Below are positions 45,089-55,345 of a stretch of 64,000 nucleotides of DNA, piece by piece. The notes beneath the pieces were generated by a model. The model was not told the origin of the DNA. It saw nothing but the letters and a program-made list of their open reading frames with translations, and did not search any database. The position numbers and the translations under genes were made by a program. How positions within the stretch are numbered: the stretch's first letter is position 1; every line of letters begins with the position of its first letter. Source of the stretch: Bacillota bacterium (GTDB taxonomy: Bacteria > Bacillota > Sulfobacillia > Sulfobacillales > Sulfobacillaceae); assembly GCA_021841025.1 (NCBI GenBank), contig JAKBWA010000104.1, positions 1 to 64,000 on the forward strand, given 5' to 3'.

Positions 45089-46189
45089 ATGAATGCCCGA
45101 GGAATTCAAATATTGAGTTTGGCATCGGTGCTTTTGGTGGCTGGATGCGGTTCTTCAAGTCAGGCGTCTCCATCGAAGCACGGGACTAGTCCCAAAAAGA
45201 CAGTGAGCACCCGCAACAATACGAGGAAGGCCACTGTGAAGAAACCCGGGTCCACAGGGGGCAAAGGATCTAAGGGAGCCGCAGGCGGAAACACGTCCAC
45301 GAAGAAATTAGCCGTTACCGGCTATTGGGCGCATCATGAGGCTCTTCCCGTCACTTCGTTGTCGGCGAGTGATCATTCCCTGACCTATATTTCACCGTTT
45401 TTGTACAGCTTGAGTGCCAAGGGTGCGCTTCATGCCAAGCCGGATCCTGCATTACTAAAGGAGATCGGGAAACTTCATATTTCCGTCGTGCCTTTGGTGG
45501 GCGATGCCACTGGGAAACAAGCATTTTTGACCAGTAAGGCAGCGCGAAAAGCCGCGGTTCAAAGTATCGACCATCTCATTGCAACAAAGCATTATCAAGG
45601 CGTGGATGTTGACTTGGAACCGCCTCATACACATTTGAAGCCAGAACTTACGAAATTTATGGTCCAGTTGCGTGATACGTTGCCCAAGTCCGACAAGATA
45701 ATCCTCGATGTCGTGCCGCATTCCGGTGGAGCCTATGATTATAAGAAATTGGCCCCGGAAGTGACAGGCTTTCAGTTGATGAGCTATGATGAGCATGGCG
45801 CAGGAACACCCGCCGGGCCGGTGGCTGCTCTCAACTGGGTTACGAGCTTGACTAAACGGCTGATAAAGGTCGTGCCTCCATCGAAGATATTTCTTGGGGT
45901 GGCTCTGTACGGCTATGAATGGCCAATCGGGACGACTCATGCTGTCACAGTTCCCTATTATGCCGTTACTCCGGCGATAAAGTCCAAGGGAGTGTGGAAT
46001 AAGCGCTATGAGGAAATGACGGCCAAAGTTGGAGGAAAGGTGTATTGGTGGGAAAATCGCAAAGGCATCTCCCAAAAAATCGCACTAGCCAAGAAGGATC
46101 ATTTAGGTGGTATTGCCTTATGGCAGGTAGGATACGCCAACAAGGCCATTTACCAGGAACTGTTAAAGAACGTGGGAAAACAACCGTAA
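45089..46189 (+). CDS. GH18-type lipoprotein, YaaH-like glycosidase
   Basis: A 366-residue lipoprotein. The lipobox LVAGC puts the lipid on Cys20; residues 21-75 are a Ser/Thr/Lys/Gly-rich linker; the rest is a glycoside hydrolase family 18 barrel. The active-site motif GVDVDLEP has the catalytic Glu177 with Asp173 and Asp175 (DxxDxDxE-like). LMSYDEHG and GIALWQVGY are further barrel motifs. It probably acts on peptidoglycan or other N-acetyl sugar polymers outside the membrane, like spore-cortex YaaH enzymes. CTGAGGTGAT precedes the ATG. It is a single gene with a terminator. Confidence 0.87.
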   Translation: MNARGIQILSLASVLLVAGCGSSSQASPSKHGTSPKKTVSTRNNTRKATVKKPGSTGGKGSKGAAGGNTSTKKLAVTGYWAHHEALPVTSLSASDHSLTYISPFLYSLSAKGALHAKPDPALLKEIGKLHISVVPLVGDATGKQAFLTSKAARKAAVQSIDHLIATKHYQGVDVDLEPPHTHLKPELTKFMVQLRDTLPKSDKIILDVVPHSGGAYDYKKLAPEVTGFQLMSYDEHGAGTPAGPVAALNWVTSLTKRLIKVVPPSKIFLGVALYGYEWPIGTTHAVTVPYYAVTPAIKSKGVWNKRYEEMTAKVGGKVYWWENRKGISQKIALAKKDHLGGIALWQVGYANKAIYQELLKNVGKQP

Positions 46190-46214
46190 GTCATCTGGCA
46201 TACTCTCCTAATAC

Positions 46215-46252
46215 CGAGCCAGGCAATTCCCAGATTGTCTGGCTCGTTTTTT
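46215..46252 (+). terminator. Terminator after the GH18 gene
   Basis: CGAGCCAG (46215-46222) and CTGGCTCG (46239-46246) followed by TTTTTT. Confidence 0.88.
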
Positions 46253-46486
46253 AACAGGAGGGGTGAGCGTAATCGCTGAGGATTCTGTGGCCTTCGTGCT
46301 GATACATCCAAACAAGAAGGGCGTTCAGAAAACAGGCAAAATGATGATAGGTGATGGTTTTTCGTGGCTATTCTCCTATGGTGAACGATGTACAGCAGAA
46401 ATGCCTCCCAATACTGATAGGGAGTCCTTGGAAACATGTTAGAATTGCCGTAACAGACCATAGGCAAAAATGACAGGAGGAAAACA

Positions 46487-46750
46487 ATGGAAGAACGCAT
46501 TATTGATGTGCGCGGCTTGTGTTGAGGCCCCCCAATTATTGCCGCATCGGAAGCGGTACGTTGGCTGGATGCCAACAGCACATTTGTGTTGATGACCGAC
46601 AAGTCTTCGGTCATTCGAGACATGGAGGCTTGGGCAAGAATTACCCGGAACCAGATATTGAGCGTTGAAGATGTCCGGGGAGTCCACCATATTCGTATTA
46701 GACGGCTTGCAAGCTGCACGATGACTCCAAGAACCAGCAATGCTACGTAG
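46487..46750 (+). pseudogene. TusA/SirA-family gene with one in-frame TGA at the active site (selenoprotein or nonsense)
   Basis: ATG 46487, behind AGGAGG, opens an 88-codon frame to TAG 46748 with a single stop, TGA 46523-46525 (codon 13). The rest is a full TusA-like domain: RIIDVRGLC-stop-GPPIIAASEAVRWL, then FVLMTDKSSVIRDMEAWA and a last beta strand VHHIRIRRL. In the family the residue after RGL-x is the sulfur-carrying Cys of the CPxP motif, and the TGA stands there. The Pro after it is Gly here, which argues for decay; the otherwise clean frame argues for a read-through (selenocysteine). A weak hairpin CCGC...GCGG lies about 17 bases downstream. Confidence 0.6.
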
Positions 46751-47875
46751 CATTTTCTGATGCGGTTCTTAAAGCCCAGGGCTAGCATGTCCCAAAATGG
46801 CTGTGAGTGTCTACTTCCCCAAGTGACAACGCGTGATGGCTGGGGAGCCATGGGAGTTTTTCAAGAACCTGTCGATGGTCCTCCCGTATGATTAAATACG
46901 AGGTGGGCACTATCGTTTCTTTCTTGGAATAAAGGAGTCATGACGAAGTCTCAACGGCCAAGTATGTTTTTGCGGAATTCTAGTTTTGGTGCATCCATTT
47001 AATATATTGGAATGCCGAAATCTCGCCGAGATAAACCCCTATAACCGCGCCAGTCTGCTGCCGGCGAGCTCTTCTTTTGATGCCCAACCCTGATGAGTGG
47101 AGAGGATTTCTGAGACAGCCTCTTTTTGTGGAAAGTCTCACGCATCAATTCGAAAAAACTCCGCACCCTCCCAGGATGTCTCCTCGAGCGGGCTCTGTTT
47201 TGGCTTCGACTGAAAAGGGGAAGGTGTCAAATGCGAATGGCAAAAGATCCTCCCAGGAATTTTGGGATCGGAAGGATCTTTTGTTGTGTTATCCTGTAAA
47301 TTTTTGCTAGGAGAATCAATTCTGTGGCTGTTGGGTACCGCGTTCGGATGAGGTTAAAAGTCATCCCAATTTTTGTGAGACAAATGAACGACGCTCCAAG
47401 ACAACAGGGTTTATCTCGCAACAACCGGAAACGGTATTGCGTTGTATTATTATGGGGGTAGAAGCTGCGGTGATAGCTGAAGATTGGTTAAGGAATTTTT
47501 GATGAGGGTCCACCTGGCCGTCACGGAAGGCATGTCCCGGCGTGGCCAAGATTTAGGCGAAGAGCTCCATTTTTGATGGATTAAGCGGGCGCTAGGGTTA
47601 ATACCCATGCCTTAGAGGAAAGAAGGCCATTTAGGCATCGTTTGAGCGACTCGAGAAACCGCCTTAAGGTATTGTTTATGGTCAAATGAACCCAAAGCAA
47701 CGCTTTGACAGTGGGATAATGGGGGCGGCTAACCGGTCTTGTCATGGGGCTGTGAGGGTGAGTTTTGATATATCCGGAAATTCACTCGGCATGGCTGGGG
47801 AAAATCTCCGGGATTTTTAAGACAGGTCAGATAACAGATCACAAGTGACAATATTAACATTAGGGGGGTGGGCAG
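46751..47875. other. Long gene-free stretch
   Basis: About 1.1 kb without a supported gene. It contains one hairpin, AAAAGATCCT (47242-47251) with AGGATCTTTT (47273-47282) and TGTTG after it, with inner pairing CCCA/TGGG, possibly a terminator of a lost gene. Confidence 0.4.
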
Positions 47876-48655
47876 ATGATTCCAGCACTCTTCATTGCGC
47901 ATGGGTCTCCGCTTTTAGCTGTTGAAGAGGATGAATACACAGCATTTCTTCGTCAACTAGGCCAAGATTTGACCCGTCCTCAAGCCATTGTCCTCTTTTC
48001 CGCTCACTGGGAGGCCAGTGTGCAAAAAGTCAGCCGGGTGAAGGACTATTATAGCACCATACATGATTTTGAGGGATTTCCGCATGCCCTTTATCAGATC
48101 AAATATCCTGTTCAAGGCGATGACAAAATTGCGGAACAGGTTGAGAGTCTCTTAACGGCTGAGGCCATACCATTTGAGATGGAAAAAAGCCGCGGCTTGG
48201 ACCATGGCGCATGGGTCGTTTTGGCGCGGCTTTATCCCCATGCCGACGTTTTTGTTACGGCAATGTCAGTGAATCCTCATCAGACTGTCGAACAGCTCTA
48301 CAGGATTGGAAAAGCGTTGAAGGCATTACGGGAAAACGATGTCTTAATAATTGCAAGCGGCGGGACGGTCCACAACTTACAAACCTTGGCGTGGCAGACC
48401 AATGAGACAGATGATTGGGCCCTTGAATTTGACCGGTGGCTGGAGGAACGGATTATGGCCTGGGATCTAGATTCTTTGTACCAGTACCGCACCTTGGCCC
48501 CCAATGCCTCGTTAGCGGTGCCTCTCAATGGAACGGAGCATTTTGTTCCACTATTTTACGCGATGGGCGCCGCTGATAATGTGCGCAAGGCCACCTTATT
48601 ATACCGAAGCTACCGCTACGGAAATCTGAGTCACAGTGTTTGGCGTTTCGGCTAG
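47876..48655 (+). CDS. Class III extradiol dioxygenase, DOPA 4,5-dioxygenase (YgiD) family
   Basis: A 259-residue metal enzyme of the LigB superfamily. Putative metal and active-site His residues are seen in FIAHGSPLLA, LFSAHWEA, GLDHGAWV and NGTEHFVPL, the set of the YgiD/DODA group. DYYSTIHDFEGFPHALYQIKYP is the group's signature. These proteins open catechol rings next to the hydroxyls; in YgiD zinc is bound. The natural substrate is not known. ATG 47876 follows TAGGGGGG. It is a single gene. Confidence 0.9.
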   Translation: MIPALFIAHGSPLLAVEEDEYTAFLRQLGQDLTRPQAIVLFSAHWEASVQKVSRVKDYYSTIHDFEGFPHALYQIKYPVQGDDKIAEQVESLLTAEAIPFEMEKSRGLDHGAWVVLARLYPHADVFVTAMSVNPHQTVEQLYRIGKALKALRENDVLIIASGGTVHNLQTLAWQTNETDDWALEFDRWLEERIMAWDLDSLYQYRTLAPNASLAVPLNGTEHFVPLFYAMGAADNVRKATLLYRSYRYGNLSHSVWRFG

Positions 48656-48824
48656 ACGATCTCGCTGCCCATCTTTCATGAGAGGCAGCACCAATTAATG
48701 ATGCGGCGTACGGGATCGACTGGCTTTCCTCTTAGAGGCTGAGGAAATCGCATGATCAGGCTGAGGACGTTGGAGATAACAGGAATACTCTCAACTTTTT
48801 TAATGACTGATTCAAGAGGAGCCG

Positions 48825-49490
48825 GTGATCAAAAGAAATACAGAGGTGAGTCAACTGCTGTTAACACTCCTGACGATTATTGGCAGCGCCGCTTTTGCCC
48901 TAAGTGGCGCTCTTGTAGCTATCGAAGAAGACTATGACATATTTGGCATTATGGTACTGGGTTTCATTACCGCTTTCGCTGGCGGCATGGTGCGGAATCT
49001 TATTGTCGGTCTTCCGATTGCCGTGGTTTGGCACCAAAATGGTGCCTTTGCCGCCGCGTTGATTGCGATACTATTAGCTATCGTATCTCCATCGGGGGTA
49101 GTCAAGTATGGACTGAAGACTATGCTCGTGTTTGACGCTCTCGGCTTGTCAACCTTCGCTGTAGAAGGTGCGTTGTATGCAGCGCATGTCCATGCGCCCG
49201 TGAGTACGGTCATGGTGGCGGCCGTGATGACGGGGACTGGCGGGGGAGTCATTCGCGATGTTTTGGCTCGGCGCAAACCCCTGGTTCTCCGGGCAGACAC
49301 CTATGCGATTTGGGCGCTATTAGCAGGAGCCCTCATAGGCTTACAATGGATTAGCCTTCACCGCGATTGGGAAATTTATGGACTGATTGTTGTCATTTTT
49401 GTCTTGCGTCTTCTCTCCATGATATTTAAGTGGCGATTGCCCCATGTGCGAAATGGGGAAAAAGAACCGCATCTCGAACACCGGGCCTAA
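48825..49490 (+). CDS. TRIC-type cation channel family protein (UPF0126, YicG-like)
   Basis: A 221-residue membrane protein with seven helices in the duplicated three-helix layout of prokaryotic TRIC channels. FGIMVLGFITAFAGGMVRNLIVG (first half) and VMTGTGGGVIRDVLARRKP (second half) are the paired glycine-rich pore motifs, both with the GG-x-x-RN/RD ends. The protein may conduct monovalent cations. GTG 48825 is the start with AAGAGGAG upstream. It lies about 170 bases after the dioxygenase gene in the same direction, without obvious link. Confidence 0.88.
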   Translation: MIKRNTEVSQLLLTLLTIIGSAAFALSGALVAIEEDYDIFGIMVLGFITAFAGGMVRNLIVGLPIAVVWHQNGAFAAALIAILLAIVSPSGVVKYGLKTMLVFDALGLSTFAVEGALYAAHVHAPVSTVMVAAVMTGTGGGVIRDVLARRKPLVLRADTYAIWALLAGALIGLQWISLHRDWEIYGLIVVIFVLRLLSMIFKWRLPHVRNGEKEPHLEHRA

Positions 49491-50583
49491 CGGCACAGCT
49501 ACATCAAGGCACTGCGTAATTTTTGAGAAATTCTTCACATCTAGCGAATGACTTCATCCTTTCATAATCGGGGCCGTCACCTTGATGCCCGAGTCTTTAC
49601 AACAAAATCTCAGGGCGAAGCCCACGGCTCGCCCAGTGGAGTGATGACACAGATCGTCATCCCCTGGGAAGCATCGGACTCTAGAGGTTTATCGTATCGG
49701 TGGGGCTTGCCTCACGACCCCACAGGAGAACCCGTTCATACCAATGCTTTAGAGCAGATAAAATGACAGCGCAATGGTCCTAACCGGGTACCTACTTGGT
49801 AAGGGTGGGGGATGGACATGTGGACTGGCAAACTCATGTAATTGTCCAATCGCCTTCACATTCGAAGACTACTACCGCCGTCTTTGTCGGAACACACGTT
49901 AAACGCTGTCGCGACTCTCAAGCGCTGCACGCCCTTCCTAACGGGTTTGTTGCGACGAGTCCTGCCGTTCTTCACCGTACACTGACGTTTTCACCCCATA
50001 CCTATCACCATATCTAGGGATTCGGCATGTTAGATGGTCATTCGTTTGTCCTAAATTTTTATCAAAAGTACCCCGACGGAACTTTTGTGGTAACTTACGG
50101 CCCATCTGTTTTGGTCATGGGTCCGCGCCCGTATTTGATGTGTTGAACTTTACCGGCGATTACGTTGTCCCGGAAGCACCATCTGCTGGATCCTATATGG
50201 CCATAAATCTGATATTCGGGCTGCATTATGACATAATCGACAAGTTGTTCCTCTAAAGGGCTACCAAGGACTTGCTACGCCGACCCACAAGTCCCGCATT
50301 CTGGGATTACCGAATACCTGTTATTCCGTAAGTATTCCTTATGGACGTAGGACTTAGGCGCTGGGGTGACACCAACGAGAAGTTATTACAAAGAGTCAAG
50401 ACCCAACGGGCACAGATAGATCCAATAAACCCGATTCAGCTAATCCCTGCAATCCGCATCATAATGCCGGTCCGAGATGCATTGTTGCCGGGTATGAGTT
50501 CCCAGGTTCCCCTTTAAAGCGTATGATTTTTACCGGGCGTTTAGCATGCGCTTAGAACGGTGATCTTCCACAGTTGTGCCGTG
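49491..50583. other. Long gene-poor stretch with protein-like remnants
   Basis: About 1.1 kb without an intact gene. From about 49780 to 50300 the plus strand reads several protein-like pieces in changing frames (for example SFVLNFYQKYPDGTFVVTYGPSVLVM near 50040-50120) cut by stops, suggesting a decayed gene of unknown family. Confidence 0.4.
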
Positions 50584-51009
50584 TTATTCTTGCGCGGGAT
50601 CAAGCGGCGTTTTTTGGCGCCATGCCATCCATAGAAATGTGCCCGCCCACATTCCGGGAATCCAATAACTTGTTGAATTTTCCAAATGTCTAGTGATCCA
50701 CAAATATGCAGGAGCCCCCATATTTATCAAAATAGCAGGAAGAAACATGATCTGAATCATCCACACAATAAAAATGAAAAGTACTATGACAGCTTGCCAT
50801 CTTCGAATGGTCTGTGCATAGTGAGTTATAAGCAATGCAGCGAGACTTTCTATGCATCCAACCACGGCAGGGACCGCCAATCGTCCTTCAAAGTTGCCGA
50901 CCAGCGATGTAGTTCCATGATTATTGAGTCCGGCGCTTTGAGCTGCTATTGCCATACCGATTATAGCGATGATAAATGGGCTGACTAAAATGAAAAGTTT
51001 CTTATTCAC
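50584..51009 (-). CDS. Small polytopic membrane protein
   Basis: A 141-residue protein with four predicted helices (LFILVSPFIIAIIGMAIAA, LAVPAVVGCIESLAALLITH, AVIVLFIFIVWMIQIMFLPAIL, WIPGMWAGTFLWMAW). CAGGAGGG precedes the GTG start at 51009 by 8 bases. No family is recognised; the size fits many four-helix integral membrane proteins. It stands alone between two gene-poor stretches and is richer in A+T than its neighbours. Confidence 0.6.
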   Translation of the reverse strand: MNKKLFILVSPFIIAIIGMAIAAQSAGLNNHGTTSLVGNFEGRLAVPAVVGCIESLAALLITHYAQTIRRWQAVIVLFIFIVWMIQIMFLPAILINMGAPAYLWITRHLENSTSYWIPGMWAGTFLWMAWRQKTPLDPAQE

Positions 51010-52442
51010 GCAAGAACCCTCCTGAAAAAGATGAGTGAGACAGTTTAATAGGTCAGACAGAAGTAACGTGAGAAAGGGCTATATTTTGTGGTTGCACTTC
51101 ATGGTGATGGGCTTCTCCATAATATTGATACGACACTTTATAAGCCGCCAGCAAAAACCCTAAAGCATCTGACACCTGATAGGGACATCAAGTACCCATC
51201 AGTGTTGCTGGGTTTGTATCGACTAATTTATTTTTTTCTATAATAAAGTAAAGATGCTTATTTATGATTATACCAATTGAGCGGCATATAATGAGAACTC
51301 GCACCGTTATTGGAGGCCTTCAGGAGGAGGAGGATTTGAGCGTCTTGCTCATCCTTGAACACCCAGGGTGTTATGGCCCGATACAACAGGCTAGTGAGCT
51401 TGGTCGTACGGTTTCAGCGATGTACCGTATCCGAAGGACCGTAGGGCGCAACCTTGACCGTATCCGGGTCACTTGATAATGTGTTTTGGAATATCCTACG
51501 TAGATGTGTATGCGAAACTCCGTTAACACGCTCATGGTGTCATAATTGTGGCCGATTGCACCAAGCTTCACCGGATCCGTCTGGAGCATGGTCGGCAGAG
51601 CGCTGTTGTTTCCGGCGACAAGTGGGAAAATGTTAAATAATATCAAGGGTAAACGCGGACAATTTGTATCTAAGTGGCAGAGCCTCTTAAAGAGACTGCC
51701 AGAAGCCGGCGGATCGAAATCCCAATGCTTTGTTGTGTGTGGGGGGTGTCGATATATCGAGGAACTTCGTTGTGTGGGAAGAGGGTGCGTTTGAAGAAAG
51801 GACTCCTTGTTTTTCATTGACGTAACTTAAGGAGGGGGTGAAAGTGGTGGACTGGCTTTGGTGGATACTCATCCTTGTCCGTGTGTGAAAAATCACCAAG
51901 ACAAAGTTTCGCCCCGGTCCCTTACAACCCGCTATCAGAAGCCAACGATGACGATTGAAACCAGTTGTCCAATCTGACTGGTTTATCCGTTGTCGAGCAA
52001 TATCGTTTGGGCTTTTAACCTATCATCCCCAGATCACCTAAATTTTGGAGAATTTTACTAACGATTCGTGGATTACTGATATCTTGACGCGAGTATCGCG
52101 ATGGGTTAGTCATGCCGACGTTTGGCTGAATACCCGTTGTCGTTTATATTTAGCCCTTGTGCTTAACGTCAGACACTTTGGGTCAATTAGTGCTGTGGTC
52201 CAATGGGCCGTCTTTTTGCAAAGGCGCAAGCGGTAGCGCCTTTTGACTTTGGAAATTTCGCGATAAATAATAAGGTCGTTCAGCAAAATTCATCACCACC
52301 GTGGCTACCCATTTTCGATTATTAATCCATTTCCGTTCGCACTGTCTAGAAATCAGAGGTTACCGGGTTCGGGATAACCTCGTTCTGCTTGGAGTGAGAA
52401 CTTACATATGCACTCTGTGGCATTTGATTTCTCTGGTTTTTG
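51010..52442. other. Long gene-poor stretch
   Basis: About 1.4 kb without a supported gene. One tiny frame at 51844-51888 (15 codons, VVDWLWWILILVRV) follows a strong AGGAGGGGG and could encode a hydrophobic peptide; this is speculative. Other frames overlap on both strands and lack sites. Confidence 0.35.
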
Positions 52443-54392
52443 TCAGTTGATATCAAGGATGGGCAAGTGGACATTGCCGCTGCATCTGGCAGCAATTAAA
52501 AGGGTGGCCCGGGTATCAGGGTCTTGAAGATCTAAAGGGTCCAGAAGCTGGGTGATTTGTCCCAAGCGGTAGCGAATGGTGTTGGGATGGACAAAAAGAG
52601 TCCGTGCGGCTTGGCTTAGGCTGGGAGAGGCTAGATACACAGCGAGGGTGGTTACGAATTCGGTGCCATTTTCTTCGTCGTGACGGAGCAAGGGTCCTAT
52701 CCAAGCGTCAGTAAATAACTGCAAGGATGTGTCAATACCGGGAATGCGAAATAATTGATCGGCCCGGGGGCGGCCTAGTGAGCGTGTGATGCCTTCGGGT
52801 GAAACGCGCTCGGCTTCCGACAAAGCGGTTTTGATTCGCGTCATGGCGGCGATGACGACGCTGGCTTCGGAATCGGATCCAATACCGGCTGCAAATAGAG
52901 GTTGACCTAAACGCGTCATGAGCTGTCGGCGAAACGTATCGACGTCATCAGGCAGCAAGGGACGGGTTGCCCACACCCAAATCGTACGTCCTTCGGTTAT
53001 CGGCTGGATGCCAAATTGCCTGCGGATGGCCCGCATTAGAGCCCGGCCGGATAATGTGAGAGACTGGTTTTGGGAGATGCGAATTCCCCAAATTTGGGCA
53101 ATGGGCTGGTCCAGTCCGTAGGTTTTCCGTTCGTTCCAGATTTGTTCTTGTTCGTCGGGAATTTGATTCAAGCGAGCCAGCCATTCTTGCAGCTGTTGCG
53201 CGCGGGTATCATGGAGAGTGGCTTCGGTATTGACTAAAATTCCAATAGTTTGCACCAGGTATGGATAGATTTTGTCCACACGCTTAGGAGAGTGTCCCCA
53301 AATGGTCAGCATCGTGGTTTCTAATCCGTCCAAGGCTACCGTGCGCGCCGGCGGCTGATCCGGAATATCCGAGGATTTTCTTAAGAGGTGTCCCCAAGTG
53401 TCAGTCAGTTGAATCCAGATGCCCTGCTCTGCTAATGCCGGCAACAGCGTCTCCCAGCTTCCGTGGCGTCTTGCCAGACGCAGGAGGCGAAGAAGGCTTT
53501 GGCTGACGGAATCTTCGGTAAACCTGGCTAAACTTGCGGCATAGGAGTACGGGCTGGCGCTTTGAGCCGATAGTACGACGGCGCGAATAGAACGCACATA
53601 GCGTTGAAATGCGTACAAAGCCAAGGGGGAGGGAGCGCCCGGTTCATGAAACCAGGCGTACATGACTCCATAGAGCCCGTCTGTTGCCTGCCAAGGAACT
53701 GCCATGCCTCCTCGGAGGTTTTCGGAGTGGATGAGGGCACTTTCATGAGCATCACGCCACGAGGAGGTGTCATAATCCGAGACTGCGACGCTTTCCTGGT
53801 TTTCGGCAACAAATCCCCCTAATCCGCCTCGGACAATGGGGACGGGGTGTTTGTCCACTCGGGAATGGACGAGACCGCGTGCATGGGTAATTTCCAAGAC
53901 TTGATATCCTGTTTTGCGCGCTGCCAGCAAGATGACCGGGGCTCTGACGATGGTTTCCGCACCTTGAATCAGAAACGAAAGGAGGGCCTCAGGGTTATTC
54001 TGTCCTTCATGAATAGACAACCAAAGCGTATTCCACACTTGATCCAGTGACTGAGTCGATTCCCACCAGACCTTGCGCCAGCGTTCCGCTAGCGCCTCCA
54101 ACACAGCAGATGGCACCTCTAAGGCATAATGGGGCGGTGATTGGATCATTAACTCTGGGGCAATTTCCGGAAAGACAGCGCTTATAATGCGGTGGCGCTG
54201 AAGATGGGGGCTATTCCCATCGAAATCTTCCGTTGTTAATGTGATTGGCTGGCCGTAGGGAGCTGGCCAAAAGAGGCGGAGGGGCCGTCTTATAATCCGG
54301 TGAAGCAAAGCAAAACATTCGCTCAAATCCCAGTGCCCGTTAGCGCCAGATAACGTGGCCCACATCTGGTATGACTCGGTAAAATTATCCAT
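52443..54392 (-). CDS. PucR-type transcriptional regulator with GAF-like sensor
   Basis: About 649 residues. The C-terminal 60 (LAVYLASPSLSQAARTLFVHPNTIRYRLGQITQLL...) is the PucR C-terminal HTH, which activates catabolic operons. Residues about 130-260 have a GAF-like sensor (LLAARKTGYQVLEITHARGL, GGLGGFVAENQESVAVSDYD). A GGDEF-like degenerate middle (residues 410-520), as in CdaR-type regulators, is possible. ATG 54392 is the start, with AAGGAGAG upstream. It diverges from the acyl-CoA operon at 54.6 kb and is its likely regulator; the effector would be a substrate or acyl-CoA of that pathway. Confidence 0.85.
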   Translation of the reverse strand: MDNFTESYQMWATLSGANGHWDLSECFALLHRIIRRPLRLFWPAPYGQPITLTTEDFDGNSPHLQRHRIISAVFPEIAPELMIQSPPHYALEVPSAVLEALAERWRKVWWESTQSLDQVWNTLWLSIHEGQNNPEALLSFLIQGAETIVRAPVILLAARKTGYQVLEITHARGLVHSRVDKHPVPIVRGGLGGFVAENQESVAVSDYDTSSWRDAHESALIHSENLRGGMAVPWQATDGLYGVMYAWFHEPGAPSPLALYAFQRYVRSIRAVVLSAQSASPYSYAASLARFTEDSVSQSLLRLLRLARRHGSWETLLPALAEQGIWIQLTDTWGHLLRKSSDIPDQPPARTVALDGLETTMLTIWGHSPKRVDKIYPYLVQTIGILVNTEATLHDTRAQQLQEWLARLNQIPDEQEQIWNERKTYGLDQPIAQIWGIRISQNQSLTLSGRALMRAIRRQFGIQPITEGRTIWVWATRPLLPDDVDTFRRQLMTRLGQPLFAAGIGSDSEASVVIAAMTRIKTALSEAERVSPEGITRSLGRPRADQLFRIPGIDTSLQLFTDAWIGPLLRHDEENGTEFVTTLAVYLASPSLSQAARTLFVHPNTIRYRLGQITQLLDPLDLQDPDTRATLLIAARCSGNVHLPILDIN

Positions 54393-54558
54393 CACTGTCT
54401 CTCCTTATGCTCGAAGTCTGCTTTTCTGCTTTTCCAAGGTAGATACCATATTGTGCGAAGTCCATAAAAGTATTCCCAAGATTCCCGTCACATTTGTTCA
54501 TTTCGTATAGATACAGTACTCATAATACACGCAATAATCAAAATAAAGGAGGGTATAT

Positions 54559-55344
54559 ATGACAGAGAATACCATCCAAACGGAAAATCATTCGGGCACT
54601 TTGGTGATCCGCCTTAATATCCCCGGCCGTCGAAATCCCTTAACCTCTGCTTTAGTAGGGGAATTGCGAGAGGCATTGCAAAAGGCTCAGGATGAACCAG
54701 AGATCCATGCCATCGTGCTGACTGGCACGGGTCCTGCTTTTAGTGCCGGAGCTGACTTGCAGGAGTTTTCCCGCATAGGGGCCAGGACCCCGGCTGAACT
54801 CTATGATGACGCATATGACGCGGCGGATTTGTTTCGCCTGGGAACCCAACTGCGAAAACCTCTGATTGGTGCCATTAATGGCGCCGCATTTGGCGGCGGT
54901 ATGGGGCTGGTGGCTATGTGCCACTGGGCGGTATCTGCTGACACGGCCCGATTTGGGACGACGGAACTTCGCGTGGGACTCGTTCCATTCGTGATACTGC
55001 CACTGATTCGCCGTGCGATTGGGGAAAAAAATGCACTGAAATTGATGATCTTAGCGGAACCGATTACAGCGGAAGAAGCGTGCCAAATGGGGTTAGTGCA
55101 AAAAGTCGTTCCCGAGACCCAGGTTTTAGACCAAGCGCTTGCATGGGCCAAGACCGTGGGAGGGTATAGTCCTTTCGCGGTGAAAATGGGGCTTGACGCC
55201 TTTTTCACCACCCAAGATTGGGATTTGGAAGCGAGTTTCGCCTATCTGGCTCGACTCCGGATATTATCATTTTTGAGTGACGATTTGAAAGAAGGAGCCC
55301 AAGCCTTTGTGGAAAAAAGGGTGCCAGTGTGGAGGGGGCAATGA
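54559..55344 (+). CDS. Enoyl-CoA hydratase/isomerase (crotonase) family protein
   Basis: A 261-residue crotonase. SAGADLQEF and GAAFGGGMGLVAMCHWAV form the two backbone-NH oxyanion pockets; FGTTELRVGLVP carries the Glu that matches the second catalytic glutamate of crotonase. The first catalytic glutamate (usually in GGGCEL) is replaced (GGGMGL), so the protein may be an isomerase, a hydratase with one base or another crotonase reaction. ATG 54559 follows AAAGGAGG. It is the first gene of the operon, and its stop is within 3 bases of the next start. Confidence 0.9.
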   Translation: MTENTIQTENHSGTLVIRLNIPGRRNPLTSALVGELREALQKAQDEPEIHAIVLTGTGPAFSAGADLQEFSRIGARTPAELYDDAYDAADLFRLGTQLRKPLIGAINGAAFGGGMGLVAMCHWAVSADTARFGTTELRVGLVPFVILPLIRRAIGEKNALKLMILAEPITAEEACQMGLVQKVVPETQVLDQALAWAKTVGGYSPFAVKMGLDAFFTTQDWDLEASFAYLARLRILSFLSDDLKEGAQAFVEKRVPVWRGQ

Positions 55345-55345
55345 C

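Noticed and set aside
45455..46075. 206-codon minus-strand frame
   Set aside because: Fully antisense to the GH18 lipoprotein gene, which has clear motifs and signals.
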